NCBI GenBank assembly: GCA_950295325.1
Contig: OX485803.1
Location: 30,566,001-30,630,000, forward strand
Direction of reading: 5' to 3'
Source: Polytrichum commune
Lineage: Eukaryota > Streptophyta > Polytrichopsida > Polytrichales > Polytrichaceae
Length of the DNA stretch: 64,000 nt
The notes under the pieces were generated by a model. That model made no database searches. It saw only the letters and a program-made list of their open reading frames with translations, and had not been told where the DNA came from. Every line of letters starts with the position of its first letter. Position 1 is the stretch's first letter. Below are positions 25,205 to 36,474 of this stretch, piece after piece. The position numbers were made by a program, and so were the translations under genes.

Positions 25205-26097
25205 CAGTCTAACCTCATTAATACGACACCCGTTTATACGACACCCTCAATATTACGACACGTTTTTGCGAGACCAAACTTTTTAGTTCTCCCTCTTTTA
25301 TACAGCTACGACACTCGATAATGCAACATTTGAAATCTCCGTTTTGTCATATTAAAGAGGTAGTTAATGCTAACATTCCTTTCATCTTTGTTATGTACAT
25401 TCAAAATACATCCATTTTCACTTGAGAACTACTTGGGAACTTCACTTTATCATTGAGAACTTAATGAGAATTAGGGTTAATAATGTAGAATGGACGTGGT
25501 TAGGGTTAGAGTGGCCTCTTGCCTAGTATGTTGCCTTGTACTCATGGTGATATGGGGAAGAGATTACTGAGCTAGAATTGAACACTGATGAGTTGGTGGA
25601 TGTTGCTTTGGGAACCAATCATGCACAAGACTTTGATCTTAATGTTGATCTAGATTGTTGTAGATGTGGATGATGTTGCTCCACCTACAGGAAAGCTTAG
25701 TGATGCTAATCGTCATGCATCATTGTTGTCTAGTTTCTTATTCGAGAACTCTTTATATTTTGGTGTTAATGAAATCACTAGTTTCCAAAAGCTAGTAGGG
25801 GGTTTAGATAAGATGATAGTTGCTAACTTGGGTAGGCAACACTAAAGATCTTTGGACTCCTCTTTCAAGAGTTCTTGAGAATATTTCTAGTTGTTTGGAG
25901 TTATAAGTTATTATTTCATACCATCTATATTGCTTAAACTCGCTATATATATCTAATTTAAGCTCATATTACTTATATTCTCTTATTCCCTCAATAATAC
26001 GACAACTTTACGCCATTTGCGATATTAATGAGAAGACGACACCTCAATAATACAACTTTTTTTGTGTTTCCCAAATGTGTCATACTAGAGGGGGAGA
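25205..26097. mobile_element. pogo/Emigrant-like element fragment
   Basis: It starts CAGTCTAACCTCATTAATAC after a TA dinucleotide. That matches the terminal pattern CAGT..AACCTC..TTAATA of plant pogo elements (Emigrant/Lemi). The interior has repeated tacgacac motifs and a broken plus-strand frame near 25,700-25,850 (HASLLSSFLFENSLYFGV) that resembles the C-terminal tail of pogo-type transposases. The right end is diverged, and its boundary is a guess. Confidence 0.5.
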
Positions 26098-26267
26098 AGA
26101 GTAGCTTCTATAGCCTTCCATCACACAATGAAGGAAGCAAAGTGACATCACAAGGGTAACATAGTAGTGATGTCATCATCTTACATTTGCACATCCATAA
26201 ATAGCTCCACATTTGCACCACTCCCAAGCTACTCTGTGTCACTAACTAGGCCACATCACACAACTAG

Positions 26268-26763
26268 CGCCACTTCACACACGAGACTGAATGCCCGTGA
26301 CCATAGCACTTCAAGCACTCTCATTGGTGGAAATGGCGGAGCCCGTCCAAGTTCACTTCACACTACGCTTGAGGGACCAACGGAGTATACAAGTGAATGC
26401 AAGATGGATGTAATGTCTGCATGGATTCCTACATGGCATCGAATGGATCATGTTTCATGGTCACTTGGACTATTTTCAAAACCACCTCTTGGAGATAGGC
26501 CTAACACAAAACCGGGAGACCATGGCACTCCGGAATTTCACAACCGTTGATTTATTATATCATGTGTGAGGATCATGCATGAATAGAAATTCATTGAAAT
26601 GGCATTTGGTTTTGGGTTTGGTCACATATGACTTCACACTACACTTGAGGGCCCATGACCACACTACAAGATTTTGGAGGTGTGTTGGGATAGCCATTGG
26701 ACACTTTCCTTGGGCTCTCACAATTTTATGGTCATGGCTCTTGGCTCATGTGTGAAGTGGCCC
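26268..26763. mobile_element. PIF/Tourist-like MITE, family GGGCCACTTCAC, copy 1
   Basis: Relative of the copies at 41573-42079 and 47150-47648. The right end is gtgtgaagtggccc followed by tta. The left end, gccacttcacacacgag, has lost the first bases. The interior matches the other copies over its length. A 127-codon frame across it (26167) is repeat-derived and not a gene. Confidence 0.7.
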
Positions 26764-27241
26764 TTAGTGTCCACCCGCACAACCTAGTTAAGAGAATTGG
26801 CTAACTTTTGAGAACTTTAGTGAAAATCATAAAACCAAAATGTTACACTAAATATTCCATTTAGTGTCACCAATTCTAATTGTCTTGCTCAATACTAATT
26901 GTAAACCGCCAGTGTAGTGTCACCAACGTGAAATGCAAACTGAACATTATTTGTCATTCCTTGGAAAAGAAATTTAGCATTATACATCCACAATGTTGCA
27001 ATTACTGTCACTTACTAAGTGATTTCTCATCCAAGTGTCAATCATTTATGACAATATTTCATCACAAAATGTTAGGATGCAAAATATACCAAAAGTGGAT
27101 GAACTATAAATAAGTTGGGATGACAATATAAGTAAGCTTGAATATAAGAAGTGTCATTAGAAAAGTCACCATAGTGACATAAAACCACATATGATATTGA
27201 ATACAATATTTGGTGTGGTTAACTAAAATCATGGTCAGATC

Positions 27242-27917
27242 GTTGCACCACCTAGTTAGGAGAATTAGCTAACAAAATGACTTAGTGAGAATCAAATAAC
27301 TAACATGCTTGCCAATGGATCTCAAATCCACATCTCCCAATTACAACGAACCAAAGGTTGACCAATTGAAGAGAGCTTGAGTTGAGGTTGACCATCCAAA
27401 CTTTTACTCAACTTGCCCAAGTTTTGAGCATCACACTAATTATGAACATTATGATTTAATGACCCACACCATTTGTGTTTCATTATATTCTATCTCTAAA
27501 TTAGATAATATGAAATATTATTATTTATCTAAACTTGAACTTTGGAAATGAAATTATCATATTATTTTCATGAAACTTTGTTTTTAGGATCTAAAATATA
27601 TGCTAATTTAGGATGATGTAAGAAATAATGTGGTCCACCTCGTAGCAAAATGGAAAGAGATGGGGAAATGAGTGCCGGGCATTCTTAAAAGAAAATTGGA
27701 CTGATCATTGGTAAAAAGTTTGTTAGCATTAGGGGTATGGAGGAGTTAAGATTTCTTCACAAATGCAAGGTCCAAAAAGTCAGCTAACTTATACTTTGAT
27801 AACTTTCATTCAAACCTAAATTTGAATTAGGTGGCACATGCTTGAGATTGATTAGCTCTCATATAGGTTAGCTACCTCTTAAGTTAACTAATTCTCTTTA
27901 TTGGGTGGTGCGGGCAC
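27242..27917. mobile_element. Candidate MITE with TIR of about 30 bases
   Basis: The left end gcaccacctagttaggag and the inverse of the right end (gcaccacccaataaagag) are similar and both continue into agaatta-gctaac/gttaac. A third relative of this terminus lies at about 26,776 (cgcacaacctagttaag). I found no clear target duplication. Confidence 0.4.
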
Positions 27918-28334
27918 ACTATAATTAATTTGAATGGTTACTTACTCTAACCAAATCTTAACTGGGAAGTGCAGATGGACCTTATGAGTTCAAGTTAGTT
28001 GTTAATGACTTAATGTAGAGTAGAGGTGCCCTTAATCAATCATTGAAGAGATTTTGCGCCAAATTTGGAGAAGTACAAGGTGGTGAAAATATTTCCCATG
28101 TAGGAAGATAGAAATTAGGAGGACTGCAATTTTTTCAATAATTGTATTTCTTAAATTGAAATTACAGTGAATTTTTGAAGCCAAAAGCTGGCTCGAACGC
28201 ATTACCAAAGTCTAGAGTTTGCCATACCCGCTCATTTTGAGACGAATTCCTCCTCACTTGAGCACTCAAAATTGGGGACATGTGTCATGGCATTATTGAT
28301 TCCCCGATGATACCATAGCTGAAGTTGAAGACTC

Positions 28335-28460
28335 AAGGCTAGTTTCTATGTAGGTCGCTTTGCCCACCAAATTCTAGTGGAAATATAGATTTTACCTGGT
28401 GGCGTCCTACATTTCCACTAGAATATGGTGGGCGAGAAGCCTATATAAAAACTAAGCCTT
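28335..28460. repeat. Short hairpin-forming inverted repeat
   Basis: Two arms of about 50 bases with a spacer near 28 bases. The inner stem includes cccaccaaattctagtgg against ccactagaatatggtggg. It could be a tiny MITE or a small-RNA precursor; nothing in the sequence decides between them. Confidence 0.6.
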
Positions 28461-31400
28461 AGAAACCGTGAAACATGGAACCTTATTTTAACCACCCATG
28501 AAAAGAAATTACCAAAATCAATCCCAACCTAATGGAAATTATGGCACCCTATAGATTGCTTATGGGGTCTTGATTGAGAATGGGCGCCTCTACTCTAAAT
28601 GGGTCTTTAATGGTTGCTTTCTCACTAGCCCACTTCTCCTAGGATACAATACATGTGATCAGTACAAGATGGTTAGCATTTCCAAATCAAGGCTACGTTG
28701 CTTTCCTCATACTTTTTGGAGCTCATATGAATCTTCATCATTCTTGTACTCATTAAATGGTCATCTAAGTCCCCCTCCCCCAATTATGTCAACTATTGAA
28801 CCTAGAATAGTTATCATATTTGAGCCCGTAGTCCAATCTTTTTTAAACCCATGTCATTTTGGTATATGTTCTTAGATCCTCACCTACATACATACCACCC
28901 AAATTTAGGTGTTCAAAGAAGATAAGTGATTGAATTAGGCATGTCTACCTACCCTTGCTTGAGCCATTCTAGGGCGGAGCTGATTTATTGTGAAGTTGCA
29001 TTGATAAAAACTTATCACAATCCATAATGTATTTGGCCTTATTATGGCCACCTTCAACCCCACAAACATTTATGGCCATTGGATTAGCTTGACAATCTCA
29101 TCTAGCTAGCAAACATGAATAACATAGATTGTTATTTCGAGTGTCAGATGCAAAGTTAAGATGCAATAGTTATAAGAGGTCAAATCAAAGACTCCCAATT
29201 GTTTTTTTGAGTGATCATGTAGGCCCTCCAATTAAGGCTACTATTGACCCTATAGTGATCATCATCTTATGATCACATAGTCCAATGCCATTTTGGTCCT
29301 CATCATAACACTTGTGGTCTTGATGTTAGATAACTATAGGCATCTAATTAAGGAAAGTGACTACATAAGGCTCACATACCTTAGGTCATGGGGTTGCCAC
29401 ATACAACTTTAGCAAAGCTCAAGCTTGTAGGTTTGGTTGGCCAAGGTGCAACAATTTGAGTTGTATATGTGCCTAGGCTTTTGGCTATTTGCTCTATTAT
29501 ATCTAAACTATTTGGTGGAGGTTGGTTCCCAACACTTTTGAAATAACATTCAATCTTAAGCCCAAACTTGAACTTGTAGAATGTTCATGCCCAATGATAA
29601 GGATGTTCAATTCAATTAAAGGCTTGCCACGCACAACTTGGCCTCATGTTCATTGAGTTGTACCAAACCTTTGATTTGATGTGGTAACAAAGTTGATGTG
29701 CCTTGTTGAGCGCATCGATCTTTGTGACTTGTCATGCAACACCAAGTGTCATATGACACCATCTCTACTTGTCACCCAATGATTTAACCCTAATTTAACT
29801 TACAATTGGTAGTGTGGACCACACCAAATCAAAAAGGTTAGTGTAGCAAGTTTGGTGGGCCAAGGTAAATATTTCATGACCTAATACGATGGAGCTTTGT
29901 CTCAAGATTGGTCCATGCTTGTTCTATTTTGGAATGATTTTCAAGTCCAAGTTTAAACTTGACCTTATAGAAATGTCAAGTCTAATGGCAACATGTTCAA
30001 ATTCACATTGACCTAAAAAGCAATTCTAACTAAAGGTGGTCCTTTATTTTTTCGGATTGATTTTGAACTTGTATGATTTCATCCCATAGACTTGCCAAAT
30101 TTTGACTTTGATACATTATATGATACGCCACTAGAAACAAATATGATATGTCACTTGTGCTCACATATTCTCACAATCATGAGGTTTATGAAAGGCCATA
30201 ATAGTTTATCCGAGAGGCTCACGACCTTTTATCCCACGTGCAAGGTGGGGGCTATGACGTAGATGGGTAAGTTTCTCAAGGCTTAAAGAGTACTTGCCAT
30301 TGAAATTTCCAAATCTTGCATCCCTTTTCATTACCCCACCATTTTTTAGTTTGAGAATTGTATGACCAACATAAAATTGCAGGGGATCCACTCCTCATAC
30401 CACTTACAAACTACCGTAGGAGACTCCTATTTCATCTTCATATATGTGTTGGCATGTAGTTTCCACATGGGATACAACTAGGTCGTGGCGAATTTGAGCA
30501 TGACATGTGGCAAATTTTGACGGGAAAATAATTATTATGTGTCAAAATATAAAGCCCCTCATGTGTCTAAAAAAGAATATTATTTCAGGCATTAGCGTAC
30601 ATAGCAACATACAAAGGGGGAGGTATTGTTTTTCTCTATCGTGTACACAATAAGAAGCTACTCAGAATTTCAAAGTAGACTTGGTAGATGGGTCCTAAAA
30701 TCTAGAGAAAGTTGACATATTAGAGAAATAATGAGCACACGTAAGGAATCCAAAAAGACATGTAATCCAAGAAGAGCATGACCTGGCCCATTTTTTGTGG
30801 CGGGGGTTCTACATCCATTGTTGTTGTTGTTGTTTTATTATTATTATTATTAAAATCCTATTTTAAATATAATAATATTTGGGCGAGGGTGAGATAGTCC
30901 TTTCTTGACTCCATTATTTTTTTTTATTGATAGACGTATGTTGTAGGCTCACATTATTACGAGTTTCTTCCTATAGATGAAAAATCTTCAATGACTGTCC
31001 TAATGGAAAGTGAATGTGGATTGTACAAATAATAAACACCTATTTTTCATAATTTATATCTTATGTACATAGTGAAGGCATTCAACACATTAAATTGAGA
31101 GCCTTAGTTTAAATACATGTGATTGTTACTTATGGTACCATTGGTATGTATACGCTTGTTGTCCTCTATGATTTTCTTGTACATGGGGGGTTATAATCTC
31201 ATATTCACCCATGCACATCACCTAAAGTCCCAATGAGGAGTAGACCCAAGGTATATGAATTGCTTATTGATCCATGTCTAACAAGCACATATACCTAGAC
31301 TTAGAGTGATTGAGCCTTCATGCATTGATATAGAAATGGGTTCTCGACGACTAAAAAATTAACTTCATGCATTCTGGCTGAACTTGGATATTTGGGTGGA

Positions 31401-32068
31401 GTCATGCTCCTGGCACTATGCGTAGGACTTATTGACAATCCTACAAATATTCACAGGAGACATAGTTCATCCCAATATGTTTCTCTATCACCACTATTAA
31501 TAAACGAACCTATCATTGAAAATATTGACACTATTCACAATATCCTTACTGTACAAACCGACACTATTCATTATTCGTACATGCGTCAATTTCTTCTTAT
31601 TTTTTAAATCTCTTCGCATGAAGATAAGATAGTGGAGGCCCATGCCAGATGCTAAATATAGAATGGAACTCAACCATGCAATAGTATAATGTTATGCACG
31701 TTTACCTTATAAGAGTCTAAAGCATTGGTCCCAACTTAAGACCATGTTAGTTCCTATTGAATTGTTTTGGGCCCCATTCTAATGACCATGGGTGCCTTTG
31801 ACATGCTTGTTAAGAATAATGTGAAGTTTAGGGTTTAGGGATCTTAACATGGGCATATTTATATAGTGCAACATGGTCCCCGATGGCCTAATTTTGAATT
31901 CAGATATGATAGGGTAAATGTAGTAGGTGATACATGTAACTTTCTAGTGGTAACTTCCAAAGAGTAAATTGAAGAACAATGTTTTATTATGGAATTATTA
32001 TCTCTAGAATTAAACATTATCGAAAAGGCCTCCGCAATTTAGGTGTCTTCGGAAACTTACGAACCTTA
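28461..32068. other. Intergenic repeat sequence, no gene seen
   Basis: AT-rich sequence with diverged dispersed repeats: 28,600-28,960 resembles 34,440-34,870 (shared cccacttctcctaggata and ggcatgtct). 29,560-29,640 and 29,950-30,010 are weak repeats of each other. A ttg/tta microsatellite lies at about 30,817-30,850. I find no convincing coding frame. Confidence 0.5.
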
Positions 32069-32637
32069 GGGTTGGTTTGCACCATGGACCATGAAGTCGG
32101 ACCATGGACCATGAAGATGGCCTTTTTTCATGGTTTGACTTTATGGTCCCACTTCCCTGGTTCAATTTTTTTTTGAAAACCAATTTACAAAGTCTTTGGC
32201 CCCCTCACTAGGTGTAAACCAAATGTAGACCAAGAGAAAAAACCATGCACCCAAAAGTGAATGTGTTGAATTTTTGTTAATATATGTCCAAATAGGGCAA
32301 TGTTGAACAAAAATTCAAGTTTGACCATTCTGTCATCTTCACTTGTCTTCATCTTCTCTTCTTCAAAAAGAAGTTTTCATTCAAAATTTATTACAACAAC
32401 ATTCCTCTGTCACGGGCCCTTACCTTTTTCTACCATAACACCTCTTTTGCCTCTCCCACCGCAAAACCCGCCAGACCATGTCAGTGAATGATACTGGCCT
32501 TAAATTATGTCTTTTGGGGACCTCGACCTCCATGGTCACTCCGACATTTTTCCCTTGGTGTAAATCGAAGTGGTCCCATGACGAGTTATTTTACAGGGCC
32601 TTGGGACGACTTCGTGGTCCATGGTGTAAACAACCCC
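32069..32637. mobile_element. Tourist/PIF-like MITE with TTA target duplication
   Basis: 569 bp. Left end gggttggtttgcaccatgg; inverse of right end ggggttgtttacaccatgg. The inverted repeat extends through ggaccatgaagtcg. It is flanked by tta at 32066-32068 and 32638-32640, the 3-bp duplication of PIF/Harbinger elements. The left terminus holds a short tandem duplication of ggaccatgaag. Confidence 0.75.
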
Positions 32638-32738
32638 TTATCCACTATAAAAGATGCACATAAATAGGGCACGTGCACGACCTTCAAGAGCTCACCACTA
32701 GATTTGCGTAAAAAGTGACACCTTACAATAGCCTTCTT

Positions 32739-34119
32739 GGCTAGGGTGAACCAACTCCCACACTCGTACCTTCGGGGGATGAAGGCCTCGTGGATGACAC
32801 TGAAAACGTCATCCTTCTTTATGGGGCAACCCCCTGACATTTTTTTTGCACCCGACCGAAAACTGCTGCCCGCCCGCCCGATTTCGAAAAAACTAGTGTA
32901 CTTGCATTTTTGAAGCTACTTGTCCACAAATCCCATATTGAGTGCACTTCATTTTCAAGGTCTCAAATCCAATATATATGTTCACTTCCATTGACTAAAT
33001 AAGCAATTGACTAGATTTCATTTTCAAAGTGAAACTGTCAATAAAGCATGCAATTAACTTGGAAGTCAAAAACATTACAAAATCCTCATTAATATTGAGG
33101 TTATAATTTTTGTCACTTACAATTGAAAGGGACCTTGTCATTCTAAAATGAAACTAAAATTTATGATTTATTTGTTTATTTGTTTATTTATAATATAATA
33201 TAATAATTCCAGTATAATATATTTATATATATATATATACACTATTCACAAAGTTTTCATACGCATTTAAACTAGTAAAGTAAGATTGAATGCAACTAAG
33301 TCTAATAATTTCTGGTTAATCGTAATGAATCCTATTCAAGCCCAATTAAATCAGAAAATAGGCGTACCAAATTAATTAAGCCTAATTAATCGTAAATTAT
33401 ATTTACTGGAGTTAATTCCATTTAAATCACGACTAATTCCAGTAAGTACATTTTATAATTAATTAGGGTTAATTAATTTGGTACGCCTATTTTCTGATTT
33501 AATTGGGCTGGAATAGGATTCATTAGGATTAACCAGAAATTATTAGACTTAGTTGCATTCAATCTTACTTTACTAGTTTAAATGCGTATGAAAACTTTGT
33601 GATTGTAGAAGGTATTAAATATATATTATATAGTATATAGTATATTAAATATATATTATACTGGAATTATTATATTATATTATAAATAAATCATAAATTT
33701 TAGTTTCATTTTAGAATGACAAGGTCCCTTTCAATTGTAAGTGACAAAAATTATAACCTCAATATTAATGAGGATTTTGTAATGTTTTTGACTTCCAAGT
33801 TAATTGCATGCTCTATTGACGGTTTCACTTTGAAAATGAAATCTAGTCAATTGCTTATTTAATCAATGGAAGTGAACATATATATTGGATTTGAGACCTT
33901 GAAAACGAAGTGCACTCAATATGGGATTTGTGGACAAGTAGCCTTCAAAAATGCAAGTACACTAGTTTTTTCGAAATCGGGCGGGCGGGCAGCAATTTTC
34001 GGTCGGGTGCAAAAAAAATGTCAGGGGGTTGCCCCATAAAGAAGGATGACGTTTTCAGTGTCATCCACGAGGCCTTCATCCCCCGAAGGTACGAGTGTGG
34101 GAGTTGGTTCACCCTAGCC
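32739..34119. mobile_element. Mutator-like foldback element with 9-bp target duplication
   Basis: 1,381 bp made of two inverted arms of about 670 bases meeting near 33,424 over a loop of about 30 bases. The ends are GGCTAGGGTGAACCAACTCC and its complement. The exact 9-bp duplication agccttctt flanks it at 32730-32738 and 34120-34128, as in Mutator-like elements. By eye the outer 350 bases of the arms are near 98 percent identical; the inner AT-rich parts differ by indels. Each arm encodes the same open stretch MSGGCPIKKDDVFSVIHEA, which may be captured gene sequence. No transposase is present. Confidence 0.85.
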
Positions 34120-34879
34120 AGCCTTCTTTGCCGTGAAGGTGTTTAAATAATTAGGGCACATACATTACAATATACTTCAATACCGCCAATAGATTTCTGG
34201 GCATAATTGGTCAAAATCCTAGTGATTCCAAGTCCAACTTGGTTACGTGTCGTGATAATTTCTTCACCGATTTGAGGTATATTTTATCGATTCCTCTAAA
34301 ATGGCCACTATTTTTCCCTCAAGCCTTGAAGTTTCACCGGCTGTTTCGCAAACTCAAACACAAACACTTCATCTATAACTAGCGGGTCGCTTCTTCCCAT
34401 TCATTGCATCCCGCTCCTTCACTTCGATTGTTTCTCCACATTGATGGGTCTTGAATGGTTACCTTTTCTTTTTCTTTTTCTTTCCCGATTAATCCAACCC
34501 ACTTCTCCTAGGATATGAAATGCGTGAGTAGTACATGACGATTAGCAAATCCAAATCCAACTCCGTCGTGGTCACTTTTTCTCATGAAAGCTGAAGCTCA
34601 ATATGGATATCATGTTCATTATCAAAGTGAAGATTCTCGTGTTCATTAAATGCCCATATAGATTACGTGCACCCAATTGAATGGGTATTAGACAAACAAT
34701 GAACCTAAACGATGTCTAGAATGATCATTGTGTCTTAAGCATGTGGTCCAAGTTCTTATAAAAATGTGTCGTTTTGGTATTTGTTCTTGGAACCCCACCT
34801 AACCACGTAACAGTCAAATATAAGTGTCTGATTGAAATAAGTGACCAAAATAGGCATGTCTCCCTTAGGCGCTTCCAAC

Positions 34880-34912
<33 letters not shown>

Positions 34913-36336
34913 CGCATCCATACAAAGAGGTTTTTAATTAGTTATATTGATAGCAATATTTATGGTTACGTGAAGTAAATGAATCATGATAGTTAGTGTG
35001 ATTCACTCTACTTTTCACGGTAGGAATTAGATGGATGTCACACATATGATTTACAAACGCTTTAAGGTTGACCAAACTAACTCCTTCGATGACATACACA
35101 TGCTTCGTTATTTGTCAACCCACTTTAAAATACGAGAGTGTTCTTCTAGGGTACGAGAAAATATCATATTTTCATGACTCCAACCCTATTATAGCACCGG
35201 TTGAAGCTCATTTAAGTAAAGTCGTGTACTTCAACGGGGTAAAATGTGGGTGGTCCTTAGACAAACAATGACCCTAAACGATGCCTAACACGTAGGTACA
35301 TAATCAAGTTTATAATGTGCATCCTTGGAAGAAAAACATTTAGGAAAGCTAAAGAACAACAAATCAACAAGATATTAGAAAGATATTCACCTTAACTCCA
35401 AAAATTAAAATTTTGATTTTTCTATTATTTTAGTTGAATTTTCCCATCATATTGTATCTCCAAAAGGGAGGAGGCCACTCAATGTAGTCATTATGAACCA
35501 CTTGGGTATACAAAAATTCATTAAGTTGTTGTCGAGCATAATGCATAACATTACTCAACACTAGGGGCAGGCACTCCTAGTGTTGAGAATCTAGGGATTT
35601 TTACAAAAATCATACCCACTTATGATGGGTGCATAATCATGCCCTTTTTCTTTGAAGGAGGGCTGCCATTATGACATTAGGGTCTTATTATTATGACATG
35701 AGCTCTCAGCCACCCTCTACAAACTCAATAGGAGGAGTTGCGTCATCCAATTATGAATGCAATACACATTAATTGACAACCAAAATTGGTTGTTTATTGT
35801 GGATACCTCATCAATTGTGACAGACAAATACTAAGTTTTCTTGACCCACACTTTTCCACCCTGACAAATTTGACTAGTGTTTGGAAGGGGTATCAAGGAT
35901 CTTCAAAAAAGAAAACAATGACTTGAGTGACTTATACTCTATCACAAGCTTGCCGTCTTAAGCAAGTGGAATAAGGTAGAAAATTGCACAATTCTCCTAG
36001 AATAGTATTCATTTCCTGGTCAGCCACACTGGACTTGGAAAACCCAACAAGTTTGGCCTGGCTCAAAGCATGTCTACACAGTTTCGCGTTAGTATGAGGC
36101 CTACCATGTTGCCAAACAACTTCAAGGTCAAAAAAGTTGAGAGTAGCGGGAACTCCAATGGTCAAAAACCATTTACTTTATAGAGTACCTCAAATGGGGA
36201 TTCCAATAGGATAAAGTCCGGTAATATTTAAAGACATCACAAGCATTGCCTCCACGAAGTCCAACCTTTTTGAGTGGCTCAGTATGTCCTCCTGATGAGA
36301 AGGGGCAAGGCCCAAAACCAACCCAAAAAAAAGAAC

Positions 36337-36474
36337 TATGCAAATAGCAGGAACTTTCAAAAGGTTTCGTTGGTTAAATTGCCTTGGACAAAAGCTATTG
36401 TGATGAGAGTTCATCTAGAGGTAGTGCAGTGCAAGGTATGCAACATCATTGGTGGTCGTGATATTACCTTATAG
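36337..36474 (+). pseudogene. Fragment of transposase-associated zinc-finger protein
   Basis: An open stretch with LVKLPWTKAIV followed by VQCKVCNIIGGRD. This matches my recollection of the N-terminal pattern (LPWAEAV...VRCKIC..IEGRDKL) of plant zinc-finger proteins linked to hAT-type transposases. Only about 40 residues remain and no further exon is visible, so this is a relic. Confidence 0.4.

Larger units (their letters stand above)
24847..27222. mobile_element. Long-TIR element, interrupted by other insertions
   Basis: The arms 24,847-25,200 and 26,843-27,222 are inverted copies of each other, with small indels. A well-conserved block includes ggtttacaattagtattg. The outer ends carry aacactaaatat and, inverted, cacaccaaatat. 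I could not fix a target duplication. Between the arms lie a pogo-like element (25205) and a PIF-like MITE (26268). The class is uncertain; it may be a foldback-type or Mutator-type element. Confidence 0.6.

Noticed and set aside
26167-26550. 127-codon frames at 26167 and 41603
   Set aside because: Both fall within copies of the same MITE; the frames are different translations of repeat DNA.
32586-32840. Mirror-image frames at 32586 (-) and 33910 (+) as possible genes
   Set aside because: They are the two arms of the foldback element, so the same sequence is read twice. Too short to call a gene.
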